DNA of 64,000 nucleotides from Oceanithermus profundus DSM 14977 (GTDB lineage Bacteria; Deinococcota; Deinococci; Deinococcales; Marinithermaceae): NCBI RefSeq assembly GCF_000183745.1, contig NC_014761.1, positions 1,116,001 to 1,180,000 of the forward strand, read 5' to 3'. Shown piece by piece: positions 28,071 to 37,936 of this stretch (position 1 is its first letter; each line of letters starts with the position of its first letter). The notes under the pieces were generated by a model. It saw only the letters and a program-made list of their open reading frames with translations, ran no database searches and was not told where the DNA came from. The position numbers and the translations under genes were made by a program.

Positions 28071-28649
28071 TTGCAAGAGATCATGACGCAACTCTGGCCC
28101 TGGTACGTTTCCGGCCCTCTGCTGGGCTTGATCGTGCCGCTCTTGCTCTGGCTCGGTAACAAGGACTTCGGCATCTCGGCCAACCTGCGTCACGTCTGCG
28201 CAATGTGGCCGGGCAAGAAACCCGCCTTCTTCCAGTACGACTGGAAGAAGGAGACCTGGAACCTGCTCTTCGCGCTGGGGCTGCTGGCGGGCGGCTTCCT
28301 GGCCGGCTACCTGTACCCGGGAGACCCGGTCAGCCTCAACGGAACCGTGCTCGAGCGCATCAAGAGCTGGGGTCTCGACGATCCGCAGGCCATCGTTCCC
28401 GTCAAGCTGTTCGCGGTCAGCGCGCTGGCTTCCTGGAAGGTCTGGGTCTATTTGCTGCTCGGCGGCTTCTTGATCGGCTTCGGGGCCCGCTACGGCGGGG
28501 GGTGCACCTCGGGCCACGCGATCACGGGGATCGCGGCCTGGCAGCTGCCCTCGCTGGTGGCGGTCATCTTCTTCTTCGTGGGCGGCCTGATCGGGGCCTG
28601 GTGGATCCTGCCCGGACTGGTCGCCTGGATCACGGGAGGTGCCGGATGA
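28071..28649 (+). CDS. YeeE/YedE family sulfur-compound transporter, first half
   Basis: About 192 residues with four or five membrane helices. The family motif [16 protein letters not shown], with a conserved Cys thought to bind the sulfur substrate, is near the C-terminus. YeeE/YedE proteins import thiosulfate or related sulfur species. TTG at 28071 has GGAGGTGAAGGA upstream at good spacing; ATG at 28044 would add nine residues but lacks a Shine-Dalgarno. The stop overlaps the next gene by 4 bases, and the pair corresponds to the two halves of larger single-chain YeeE proteins. Confidence 0.85.
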   Translation: MQEIMTQLWPWYVSGPLLGLIVPLLLWLGNKDFGISANLRHVCAMWPGKKPAFFQYDWKKETWNLLFALGLLAGGFLAGYLYPGDPVSLNGTVLERIKSWGLDDPQAIVPVKLFAVSALASWKVWVYLLLGGFLIGFGARYGGGCTSGHAITGIAAWQLPSLVAVIFFFVGGLIGAWWILPGLVAWITGGAG

Positions 28650-29062
28650 GGTTCCTCTTCGGTCTGGCTTACTTCTTGGTGGGCGTCCTCGGCGGCGTCA
28701 CCCTGGTGCAGTCGCAAGCGGCTTCCTGGTACCGTATCCAGGAAATGTTCCAGTTCGGGGCCTTCCACATGTACGGCATGATCATGTCCGCGATCCTCGT
28801 GGCCATGATCGGCGTCTGGCTGTTGCGGGGGAAGCGCAGCCTCGAAGGGCCCGAGATCAGGATCAACGACAAGGCCCGCACCTGGACCCGCTACATCGTC
28901 GGGGGGACGATCTTCGGTCTGGGTTGGGCGCTGGCGGGCGCCTGCCCGGGGCCCACGCTGGCGCTGATCGGCGCCGGCTGGCCGGCCTACCTGGTCCTCT
29001 TCGCCGGAATGATACTGGGGACCTGGGTCTACGGCCTGTTGCGGGACGTGCTGCCGCACTGA
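28646..29062 (+). CDS. YeeE/YedE family sulfur-compound transporter, second half
   Basis: 138 residues, about four helices, beginning [20 protein letters not shown]. The motif ALAGACPGPTLALIGAG carries the second conserved Cys of the family. ATG at 28646 with GGGAGGTGCCGG upstream, overlapping the preceding stop (ATGA). Expected to assemble with the preceding protein. Substrate is inferred only as far as a reduced sulfur species. Confidence 0.87.
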   Translation: MRFLFGLAYFLVGVLGGVTLVQSQAASWYRIQEMFQFGAFHMYGMIMSAILVAMIGVWLLRGKRSLEGPEIRINDKARTWTRYIVGGTIFGLGWALAGACPGPTLALIGAGWPAYLVLFAGMILGTWVYGLLRDVLPH

Positions 29063-29080
29063 AGCGGATTCGCGCTCGCC

Positions 29081-29108
29081 CTACGGCCGGGCCCGGGCCC
29101 GGCCGTAG
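29081..29108. terminator. 28-base perfect palindrome between convergent genes
   Basis: The 14 bases CTACGGCCGGGCCC are followed directly by their reverse complement. It includes the stop codon and last eight codons of the HAD gene on the minus strand and follows the YeeE pair by 18 bases. Very stable hairpin on either strand, but no T-run, so terminator function is likely but not certain. Confidence 0.5.
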
Positions 29109-29908
29109 GTCTGCAGGATCAGCTCGGCGGCCTCGAGCAGACCGCCTTCGTCCGCGGGCGCGACCACGCGGTCGGCGGCCTGCTGCACGAACTCCGGGGC
29201 GTTGCCCACGGCGATGCCCAGCCCCGCGGTTTCGAGCCCGCCGAGATCGTTGAGGCCGTCGCCCAGCATCACGGTGGCCTCGGGCGCGACGCCGTAACGG
29301 CGGGCCAGCTCGAGCAACCCCGTGCCCTTGTGCCCCGCGGGCGGCTTGAGGCCGAGGATCCAGTGGTCTTCACGGGGGCCGTAGGCCTCGATGCGAACCC
29401 CCTGGCCCAGTTCCGTGCGCAACTGCTCCAGGCGGCTTGTGGGAACCCGCATCAGCCAGACCCCCACGAGGGGCAGGCCGGGCACGGCCTCGGGATCGAT
29501 GGCGAAGGAGGGCGTTCCCGTCGCGGCTACGTGCTCGTGGCGGTCTTCGGGCGGCCGGGTCGCCAGGTGGTAGCGGACGCCCAGGGCGGTGTGGAACTCG
29601 GCGCTGAGTTCGTGCGCGTGGAGGACCTCGAGCAGCCGCCGCACCGCGGAGCCGCTGAGCGTCCGGCGGCTGCGGATGCGGCCGCGGGCGTCGGCGATCA
29701 GCGCGCCGTCGGAAAAGGCGTGCAGGCCGTCCGGGTGGATGCGCCGCGCCGCCTCCAGCGCGAAGCCGGCCGGCAACCGGCCGGTGTTGACCGCGAGCAG
29801 GTGGCCCGCCGCGCGCAGGCGCTCGAGGAACCGCGGCGCATCGGGAAGGAAGACCCCGTGCCTCAGCAGGGTGCCGTCGAGGTCCAGCGCGATCAACGCC
29901 CGCGCCAC
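29081..29908 (-). CDS. Cof-type HAD hydrolase (first of two)
   Basis: 275 residues. HAD motifs: ALIALDLDGTLL (nucleophile Asp), VNTGRLPAGF (Thr), GHKGTGLLELARRYGV (Lys) and TVMLGDGLNDLGGLETAG (Asp). The large C2b cap between motifs I and III marks the Cof/sugar-phosphatase family; substrates of this family are usually small phosphates such as sugar phosphates or FMN. GTG 29906-29908 has GGAGG four bases upstream and overlaps the end of the second HAD gene by 16 bases. Its C-terminal YGRARARP is encoded by a perfect palindrome. Confidence 0.88.
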   Translation of the reverse strand: MARALIALDLDGTLLRHGVFLPDAPRFLERLRAAGHLLAVNTGRLPAGFALEAARRIHPDGLHAFSDGALIADARGRIRSRRTLSGSAVRRLLEVLHAHELSAEFHTALGVRYHLATRPPEDRHEHVAATGTPSFAIDPEAVPGLPLVGVWLMRVPTSRLEQLRTELGQGVRIEAYGPREDHWILGLKPPAGHKGTGLLELARRYGVAPEATVMLGDGLNDLGGLETAGLGIAVGNAPEFVQQAADRVVAPADEGGLLEAAELILQTYGRARARP

Positions 29909-30711
29909 AAGCCCTCCAGCGCTTCGGCGAGGCCGCAGCGCTCCACCGGCGCAACCACGCGGTCGGCCGCCTGCTTGACCTCGTCCGGCGCGTTGCCCAT
30001 GGCAATGCCCACGCCGGCGGCGCGGATCAGCTCAAGGTCGTTGGCGCCGTCGCCGATCATGGCCACCTCGCGCATCGTCACCCCGAAGCGCTGGGCCACC
30101 CAGCGGGCTGCGCTCAGCTTGCCGGCGCTGCGTTCGAGCAGCGAGGCGTAGAGCACCCCCGGTGTCGCGGGGCTGGTGCCCAGGTGCCAGGAAAGCCGCC
30201 CGTCCACCTGGGTGTCCACCGCGGCCCGGACGCGTTCCCAGGCGGGGCCGGGGCGGACGACCCACTGCACCCGGATGACCGTTTGCGCGAAAGGCAGCCG
30301 CTGCAGGTCGGCGCGCGAAAAGGGCACGCCCAAAAGCCGCTCGTGGGCCTCCAGATCGGCGGCGGCGCGTTCGACGTAGATCCCGCCCTCGGCGGTGTAG
30401 GCCTCGAGGGGGAGGGCGCGGGCGCGGGCCAGGTCGACGATCCGGTGGTAGGCCGTCCGCGGCAGCGGCACGGCGTGCACCGGGGTGCCGTCCGCACGCG
30501 CGACCAGCGCCCCTTGGTGAAAGACGTGCAGACCCTCCGGGTCGAGGCGGCGGGCGTAGTCGAGGCTCCGGCCGGCGCTTGGGCGGCCGGTGGCCAGCGA
30601 GAGGTGCAACCCGTGGGCGCGCGCCTCCCGCGCCGCCGCCCAGGCGCAGTCGGGCACCCCGTCCGGCCCGTGCAGGGTGCCGTCGACGTCGACGAAGACG
30701 AGGCGGATCAT
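29893..30711 (-). CDS. Cof-type HAD hydrolase (second of two)
   Basis: 272 residues, tandem paralog of the downstream HAD protein. Motifs: RLVFVDVDGTLHG, LATGRPSAG, AGKLSAARWVAQRFGV and VAMIGDGANDLELIRAAG; both paralogs share AADRVVAP near the C-terminus. ATG 30709-30711 overlaps the phzF-like stop by 4 bases; an ATG 15 bases earlier would overlap more and is less likely. Substrate unknown. Confidence 0.88.
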   Translation of the reverse strand: MIRLVFVDVDGTLHGPDGVPDCAWAAAREARAHGLHLSLATGRPSAGRSLDYARRLDPEGLHVFHQGALVARADGTPVHAVPLPRTAYHRIVDLARARALPLEAYTAEGGIYVERAAADLEAHERLLGVPFSRADLQRLPFAQTVIRVQWVVRPGPAWERVRAAVDTQVDGRLSWHLGTSPATPGVLYASLLERSAGKLSAARWVAQRFGVTMREVAMIGDGANDLELIRAAGVGIAMGNAPDEVKQAADRVVAPVERCGLAEALEGLWRGR

Positions 30712-31607
30712 CGCACGCCGATCCATCCCGAGTGGGCGACCACCGCCGGACCGCCCACGTAGACCGCGTAGGGCTCACCCGAGACGGCGTACTCCACGCG
30801 CACGTGCACCACGCCGGGCACGCCCAGGTGGTGGCCCTGGAGCACCTGGATCTCGGCCGACCCCTCACGCCGCGGCACCACCCCGGCGCGGGCCAGCAGC
30901 GCGGCCAGCGCGCCGTTCGCGGTTCCGGTTACGGGATCCTCGGGGATCCCCAGGGCGGGGGCGAAGTCGCGAGCGTAGTAGGCCCGCGGACCCACCGGCG
31001 CGTAGGCGTGCACGGTGTCGACTTCGAGCGCCGAGCAGATCTCGACCAACCGTTCCATGTCGGGCTCGAGCTCGTCGACCAGCCCGGGCGCGATCAGGGG
31101 CACGAAGGCGGACCACAGGCCGCTGAAGGCGACGCCGCTGGGCAGCCCCCGGTGCAGGTAGCGCTCGTTGATGCCCAGGGCCTCGAGCAGCTCGCGCAAG
31201 GCGCTCCAGGAAAGCACGTCGCGGAAGCGGGGCGCGGGTTCGCGCATCACCGCCTGGATCACCCCGGCCTCGTCGCGTTCCAGGTGCACCGGGATGTTGT
31301 CCACGGGGGTCTGCAGGAAGAGCTGCCGCTCGCTTTCGCCGAGGCGCCCCTGAAGCGCCAACGTCACCGCCAGGGCGATGGCGGCGTGCCCCGCGAACTC
31401 GACCTCGCGGGCGGGGGTGAAGAAACGCACCGAAAACACGTTGTCCTTCCAGTCGGTGACGAAGACGGTCTCGCTGGTCTCGAGCTCCTGAGCGACGCCG
31501 CGCATCTGCGCGTCCGAGAGCCCGCGCGCGTCGAGCAGCACCGCGGCGCGGTTCCCGGTGCCCGGGGTGCGGGTGAAGGCGTCGACGAGCAGGTAGGGCA
31601 GCTTCAC
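30708..31607 (-). CDS. PhzF family isomerase
   Basis: 299 residues. PhzF-fold proteins are two-domain isomerases related to diaminopimelate epimerase. The catalytic Glu is Glu46 in LETSETVFV; RFFTPAREVEFAGHAAIALA and PVTGTANGALAALLA complete the family pattern. A phenazine pathway is not present; most PhzF homologs have unknown roles. GTG 31605-31607 with GGAG upstream, three bases after aspS; the two are probably co-transcribed. Confidence 0.88.
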   Translation of the reverse strand: MKLPYLLVDAFTRTPGTGNRAAVLLDARGLSDAQMRGVAQELETSETVFVTDWKDNVFSVRFFTPAREVEFAGHAAIALAVTLALQGRLGESERQLFLQTPVDNIPVHLERDEAGVIQAVMREPAPRFRDVLSWSALRELLEALGINERYLHRGLPSGVAFSGLWSAFVPLIAPGLVDELEPDMERLVEICSALEVDTVHAYAPVGPRAYYARDFAPALGIPEDPVTGTANGALAALLARAGVVPRREGSAEIQVLQGHHLGVPGVVHVRVEYAVSGEPYAVYVGGPAVVAHSGWIGVR

Positions 31608-31610
31608 CGG

Positions 31611-33361
<1,751 letters not shown>

Positions 33362-33365
<4 letters not shown>

Positions 33366-34624
33366 GCCGTTCCACCTCGAATCCATTCTTTCACTTCATC
33401 CGGACGCAGCGTGCGCTGCTGGCCGGTCTTCAGGTCCTTGACCGTCAGCGTGCCCGCCGCGGCCTCGTCGGAGCCGAGGAGGCCCGCGAAGCGCGCCCCC
33501 TTCCTTTCCGCCTCCTGCAGGCCCTTGCCCGGCCTGCGCGCCTTGAGCGCGTACTGCACGCGCAGCTCGGGCCAGAAGTGTGCGGCCATCTCCAGCGCAC
33601 GCGGCACCAGATCGGGCTCGAGCGGCACCACGTAGAGGTCGAGGCCGGGCGCGGGGGCAGGGGAGAGGCCCTCGGCCTCCATGGCCAGGGCGACGCGCTC
33701 GACCCCCAGCGCCCAGCCGACCCCCGGCGCCGGGGGGCCGCCCAGAAGCTCGCTGAGGCCGTCGTAGCGGCCCCCGCCGCCCAGGGCGGACTGGGCGCCC
33801 AAAAGCTCGTGATGTATTTCCCAGGAGGTGCGCACGTAGTAGTCGAGCCCCCGCACGATCGTGGGGTCGACCTCGAAGGGCACGCCGAGCGCCCGCAGGC
33901 GCGCCTGCACCGCTTCGAAATGTGCGCGCGCGGCCTCGCCCAAAAAGTCGAGCATCGGGCGCACCTCCAGCGCCTCGAGCAGGCGCCGGTCGGCCTCGGC
34001 CTTGGAATCGAGGATGCGCATGGGGTTGGTCTCGAGGCGGCGCCGCGAATCTTCGGAAAGCCGCTGGGCGTGGGGTGCCAGACGCTCGCGCAGGTAGGCG
34101 TTGTAGCGCGCGCGGTCTTCGGCGTCGCCCACCGATCCCAGCTTGAGGCGCATCCGCGAGAGCCCCAGGCCGGCGAGAATCCGCCAGGAAAGCACCACGG
34201 CCTCGGCGTCGACCTCGGGCTCGGCCGCGCCGATCACCTCGTAACCGGTCTGGTGGAACTGGCGCTGGCGGCCCTTCTGGGGCCGCTCGGCGCGGAACAT
34301 GGGGCCCGCGTACCACAACCGCACCGGCTGCGGCCAGACCTTCATGCCGTGCTCCAGGTAGGCGCGCACGACCCCGGCGGTGCCCTCGGGGCGGAGCGTC
34401 AGCGAGCGGCCGCCGCGGTCGCTGAAGGTGAACATCTCCTTTTGCACGATGTCGGTCGTCCGGCCCACGCCGCGCTCGAAGACCTCGGTGTGCTCGAAGA
34501 TCGGCGTGGCGATCTCCTCAGCGCCCGCGGCCTCGGCCCAGCGGCGGGTCGCCTCGACGACGGTGCGGTGGTAGGCCAGGGCGGTTCCGAGCAGGTCGTG
34601 GGTTCCCTTGACGGCGCGAATCAC
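33362..34624 (-). CDS. hisS: Histidyl-tRNA synthetase
   Basis: 420 residues. Class II core: motif 1 near [19 protein letters not shown], motif 2 [20 protein letters not shown], the His-specific loop GLDYYVRT and GGGGRYDGL, motif 3 [15 protein letters not shown], and a C-terminal anticodon-binding domain from about residue 325. The GTG start (34622-34624) lies six bases after TAAAAT and has no Shine-Dalgarno, so it is probably translated from a leaderless message. Heads the hisS-aspS-phzF-HAD-HAD run. Confidence 0.96.
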
Positions 34625-34630
34625 GGCGCC

Positions 34631-34639
34631 ATTTTAGCA
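34631..34639 (-). promoter_or_regulatory. Extended -10 promoter of hisS
   Basis: Minus strand TGCTAAAAT: an extended TG-N -10 with TAAAAT at 34631-34636, six bases before the GTG start. No -35 match, as is usual with extended -10 promoters. Confidence 0.65.
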
Positions 34640-34751
34640 CTTAAGCGGCCCGGCTCCCGGCCGCGCTGCTGGGCCTTTGGCGTTGAGCAAGGGCGGCCGT
34701 CTTCGCTCGGGCCGCAGAAGCCAATTGTCCCTATCCTTGACCGTTTGATTA

Positions 34752-34757
34752 TACGAT
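34752..34757 (+). promoter_or_regulatory. Weak -10 candidate before the DUF981-like gene
   Basis: TACGAT, leaving a leader of about 18 bases with AAAGGGGG before ATG 34782. No -35 at proper spacing. The rest of 34640-34751 shows nothing I can name. Confidence 0.3.
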
Positions 34758-34781
34758 CATGAGTTTGAAAGGGGGTACAGC

Positions 34782-35360
34782 ATGTTCATCGATTACCTGA
34801 CGGTCATGATGGTCGCGGTGGTCATGGGCGCAGTTTTTACCGCGGTTTACGGTTACCTGTACCTCGACCGGGCCTCACCGGACGAACGCAGACCCTGGGC
34901 CTATGCCTTCTGGGCCTCGGGGCTGTTGCTGGCCGTGCCCGGGCTGCACGTCACCCTGACCTGGCCGCTGCCGGGGGCCTACAACATCGTGATGGGGGAG
35001 CCCGCCCTCTTCTTTGGCGTGGTGCTGCTGCTGACGGGGTTCGCGATCTGGCACGGGCAAGATCTCGCTCCACTCACCTGGACCGCCTTGTTCGGCGGCT
35101 TTGCGCTGCTGGCCCTTTCGGTCGCCATCTTGCAGCACGGGCTGTCGCGCGCGCCCTTAATGTGGGCCCTCGGCTACGGCGCGCTGGGGCTGGCCGCCGT
35201 CTTGACGCCGCTGGCGTACCGCTCTCCGGGGTGGCGGCTGCTCGTCGTCGTGCTGCTGCTCGTGGGCGCCGCGGTCTTCGCGCTCGGAGGGTACGGCGCT
35301 TATATCGACCACACCGCCAAGGACGCCTTCGGCAAGTGGGTGCCCTGGCCGCTGCGCTAA
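34782..35360 (+). CDS. DUF981-like integral membrane protein
   Basis: 192 residues with about six or seven helices. The opening FIDYLTVMMVAVVMGAVFTA and the early placement of two small helices resemble the DUF981 family of uncharacterised membrane proteins; the assignment is from memory of that pattern. The end AYIDHTAKDAFGKWVPWPLR is hydrophilic. ATG with AAAGGGGG upstream. It stands alone between the hisS promoter and the recombinase gene. Function unknown. Confidence 0.75.
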   Translation: MFIDYLTVMMVAVVMGAVFTAVYGYLYLDRASPDERRPWAYAFWASGLLLAVPGLHVTLTWPLPGAYNIVMGEPALFFGVVLLLTGFAIWHGQDLAPLTWTALFGGFALLALSVAILQHGLSRAPLMWALGYGALGLAAVLTPLAYRSPGWRLLVVVLLLVGAAVFALGGYGAYIDHTAKDAFGKWVPWPLR

Positions 35361-35377
35361 AGCCGGAAGAACCGCAG

Positions 35378-35402
35378 CCCGCGTCCGCCCCACGGACGCG
35401 GG
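35378..35402 (+). terminator. Hairpin after the DUF981-like gene
   Basis: 10-bp stem CCCGCGTCCG/CGGACGCGGG with loop CCCCA, 17 bases after the stop. No strong T-run follows directly. Confidence 0.6.
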
Positions 35403-35443
35403 GCTTCGCGGCACCGCTTCTCGGCCTCCTTTTCGGGCCGCAT

Positions 35444-35477
35444 CATATTCCCGTTAATAACCCTTAACAGGAATATG
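35444..35477. repeat. dif-like inverted repeat in front of the Xer recombinase gene
   Basis: Left arm CATATTCCCGTTAA, 6-base centre TAACCC, right arm TTAACAGGAATATG; 13 of 14 arm positions pair. Trimmed to 11-6-11 (35447-35474) it has the size and layout of a Xer core site. It ends at the TG of the recombinase's extended -10 box. It may be a recombination site, an autoregulatory site, or both; the arms match the usual dif consensus only in part. Confidence 0.55.
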
Positions 35478-35484
35478 CTATCCT
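35476..35484 (+). promoter_or_regulatory. Extended -10 of the recombinase gene
   Basis: TGCTATCCT, five bases before ATG 35490, the same layout as the hisS promoter. The inverted repeat covers the -35 region and touches this box. Confidence 0.5.
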
Positions 35485-35489
35485 GAGGC

Positions 35490-36527
35490 ATGCTCGAGCC
35501 CCTGGCCAACTGGTCCGACCCCGCCAAGCGCCGGCTGTGGGCGGTGAAGGCCGCCCACGAACGCGACGAGGCACGGCTCGTCGAACTGCTGGAGGCCTAC
35601 CTCTTCCTCAAGGGTCGCAAGAAGGCGCTCGTCAGCCCCGAGACCCTGCGCACCTACCGCACCGCGCTGCGCGACTTCCTGGCCTGGGCCTGGCCCGAGG
35701 GCGCGCCCGGGCCCCGGGTGCCGATCCTGAAGGCCACGGGCGACGACCTCGATCGCTACCTCAACGAGCTGCAGACCCGCGGCGGTCACCTGCCGGAGAA
35801 CGCCCGCCCGCTGAAGCCCGCGAGCGTGGCCACCTACCTGGCCGGCGTGCGCGCCTTCTACCGGGCGCTCGAGTGGGCCGGGGCCGCGGTCGCTCCGGAC
35901 GACGTGCACGCCCCCGCCGACCCCACGCCGCGCGAGGAACGCCGCCCGGCGCTGCCGCTCGAGCTCTACCGGCGGCTGCTCGAGCACCTGGACGACCCCG
36001 AGGACGCCGGCAAGCTCCGCGACCGGGCGATGGTGCGGTTGATGGCCGAGGCGGGGCTGCGCATAAGTGAAGTCATTCACTTGGACGAGGCCGACTTCCT
36101 GGAGGCCGAACGGCTGGTGGTGGTGCGTTCGGGCAAGGGCGGCAAGCAGCGCACCGTCCCCGTCACCCGCGGCCTCGCCGCCGAGCTGGCCGCCTGGCGG
36201 CGGCTGCGCCGGGCCTACGCCGAACCCGGCGAAAGCGCCCTCTTCGTCAACACCGGGGGGCGCAAGAACCGCGGCCGCCGCCTCTCCGCCAGCCTGCTGC
36301 GCAAGCGGCTGGCGCGCTACTACGAGGCGCTGGGCTTCCCTCCCCGCTACCGGGGCGCCCACATGCTGCGCCACACTGCGGGCACCCGCTTCTACCGCGC
36401 CACCGGCGACCTGCACGTGACCGCGCGCCTGCTGGGGCACGCCAACGTCAACACCAGCGCCATCTACGCCAAGATGGACCTCGAAGGCCTGCGCGACGCG
36501 GTGGACCGGTTGGAGGACGAGGCGTGA
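35490..36527 (+). CDS. Xer-type tyrosine recombinase
   Basis: 345 residues. N-terminal SAM-like DNA-binding domain (about 25-135) and catalytic domain with all residues: Arg191 in AGLRISEV, Lys216/Lys219 in GKGGKQR, His291 and Arg294 in HMLRHTAGT, His317 in LLGHANV, nucleophile Tyr326 in TSAIYAKMD. It is longer than XerC/XerD (about 300) by an N-terminal extension of about 30 residues rich in charged residues. With no phage or transposon genes nearby it is probably the chromosome dimer resolution enzyme. ATG at 35490 lies behind a near-perfect inverted repeat and an extended -10. Confidence 0.9.
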   Translation: MLEPLANWSDPAKRRLWAVKAAHERDEARLVELLEAYLFLKGRKKALVSPETLRTYRTALRDFLAWAWPEGAPGPRVPILKATGDDLDRYLNELQTRGGHLPENARPLKPASVATYLAGVRAFYRALEWAGAAVAPDDVHAPADPTPREERRPALPLELYRRLLEHLDDPEDAGKLRDRAMVRLMAEAGLRISEVIHLDEADFLEAERLVVVRSGKGGKQRTVPVTRGLAAELAAWRRLRRAYAEPGESALFVNTGGRKNRGRRLSASLLRKRLARYYEALGFPPRYRGAHMLRHTAGTRFYRATGDLHVTARLLGHANVNTSAIYAKMDLEGLRDAVDRLEDEA

Positions 36528-36907
36528 CCCTGCTGCAGGACGTCCTCGACCACGCCCGCCGGCTGCCCGGGGTGCGCGAGGACTTCCCCTTCGACTTCGA
36601 AACCCTGACGCTGAAGGTCGGCGGCAAGATCTTCCTGCTCACCAGCCTGCGCGCCGACCCCGTGCGCCTCAACCTCAAGTGCGACCCCGAACGGGCCCTG
36701 GAGCTGCGGGCGCGCTACCCCGACCACGTCCTCCCCGGCTACCACATGAACAAGCGCCACTGGAACACCCTGGTGCTCGACGGCACCCTACCCCGGGCGC
36801 TGGTGGAGGAGCTGATCGACCACAGCTACGCGCGGGTGCTCGCCGGTCTTCCCCGCCGCGTGCGCGCGGCGCTAGCGCGGGGTGTAGAAGAAGGCGAAGC
36901 CGAGTAG
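36524..36907 (+). CDS. MmcQ/YjbR family protein
   Basis: 127 residues. FPFDFETLTLKVGGKIFLL, VRLNLKCDPERALELR, PGYHMNKRHWNTLVLDG and the C-terminal LVEELIDHSYARVLAGLP are the hallmarks of the MmcQ/YjbR fold, a small double-wing DNA-binding-like family of unknown role. GTG overlaps the recombinase stop as GTGA, so the two are coupled. The 3' end overlaps the antiporter gene on the other strand by 36 bases. Confidence 0.88.
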   Translation: MTLLQDVLDHARRLPGVREDFPFDFETLTLKVGGKIFLLTSLRADPVRLNLKCDPERALELRARYPDHVLPGYHMNKRHWNTLVLDGTLPRALVEELIDHSYARVLAGLPRRVRAALARGVEEGEAE

Positions 36908-37936
36908 CGCGTAAACGCCGAGGAGCATCACGCCCTCGAGCCAGTGGGTCTCGCCGTCGCGCACCACGGCGTTGGTGATCACGATCGAGGCCGCAAGCCC
37001 CGCGATCTCCAGCGGATTGTGGAAGACGAGGTCGAAGGGCCGCCCCACCGCCCAGCCCCAGATGACCAGGATCGGCGCGACCAAAAGCGCGATCTGCAGG
37101 CTCGAGCCCACCGCGATCTGGACGGCGAGGTCCATCTTGTTGCGCACGGCGAAGGAGACCGCCGCCAGGTGCTCGGCGGCGTTGCCGACGAGCGGGATTA
37201 TGATGATCCCCACGAAGAACTCGGAGAGGCCAAGCGTCTTTGTGGCCGCCTCGATGTTGCCCACGAGCAGCTCCGAAACGACGGCAACGCCGACCGTCGA
37301 GGCCAGCAGCACGCCCACGGCGAGGCCGGGGCTCCATTCGGGCGCGTGCCTTTCCTCGAGCCCGCCGACGAGGTCGCGGTGGGTGACCAGCGAGAACCAG
37401 AGGTTCGCCAGGTAGACGGCGATCAGCACCCCGGCCACGGCCAGGCTGTAAGCGGCGTCGGGCAGCGCCGGGTCGCGGATCCCGTAGAAGGTGCGCTCCG
37501 CCAGGTCGAAGAAGGCGGGCAGCATGAAGGCGACGAGGGCGAGGGTGAGCAAGGTGGTGAGCAGGCCCGCCGCCTGGGCGTTGAAGCGCTGCCGGTGGTG
37601 CCGCAGGCCGCCCAGCAGGATGGAGAGCCCCAGCACCAGGAGCAGGTTGGAAAGCAGGGAGCCCGAAATCGAAGCCTTGACCACCTCGACCTTGCCGGCG
37701 TTCAAGGCGATGACTGCGATGATGAGCTCCGCGGCGTTGCCGAAGGTGGCGTTGAGCAGGCCGCCGGCGGTGCTGCCCGCGCGCGCGGCCAGTTCCTCGG
37801 TGGCCCGCCCCATCCAGGCGGCGAGCGGCAGCAGCGCGAGCGCGGAGAGCAGGAAGACCCAGACCCCGCCCCAGTTCAGGTACTCCGCCGCCAGCGCGAG
37901 GGGTACCGCGACGAGGGCGTAGGCGCGCCAGCTCAT
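36872..37936 (-). CDS. Calcium/proton antiporter (CaCA family, Cax type)
   Basis: 354 residues, about 11 helices. Two alpha repeats are visible: STAGGLLNATFGNAAELIIA with GKVEVVKASISGSLLSNLLL, and IIIIPLVGNAAEHLAAVSFA with AVGSSLQIALLVAPI; the GNAAE Glu residues bind and exchange the cation. It exports Ca2+ in exchange for H+. ATG 37934-37936 overlaps the smc stop as ATGA. Convergent with the MmcQ-like gene, overlapping it by 36 bases. Confidence 0.92.
   Translation of the reverse strand: MSWRAYALVAVPLALAAEYLNWGGVWVFLLSALALLPLAAWMGRATEELAARAGSTAGGLLNATFGNAAELIIAVIALNAGKVEVVKASISGSLLSNLLLVLGLSILLGGLRHHRQRFNAQAAGLLTTLLTLALVAFMLPAFFDLAERTFYGIRDPALPDAAYSLAVAGVLIAVYLANLWFSLVTHRDLVGGLEERHAPEWSPGLAVGVLLASTVGVAVVSELLVGNIEAATKTLGLSEFFVGIIIIPLVGNAAEHLAAVSFAVRNKMDLAVQIAVGSSLQIALLVAPILVIWGWAVGRPFDLVFHNPLEIAGLAASIVITNAVVRDGETHWLEGVMLLGVYALLGFAFFYTPR

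Noticed and set aside
30708-31607. Phenazine biosynthesis, because of the PhzF-like protein
   Set aside because: No other phz genes; PhzF-fold proteins are common without phenazines.
35444-36907. Recombinase plus repeat as an integrated element, integron or insertion sequence
   Set aside because: No second repeat, target duplication, cargo or phage gene is seen; the enzyme looks like a housekeeping Xer protein.
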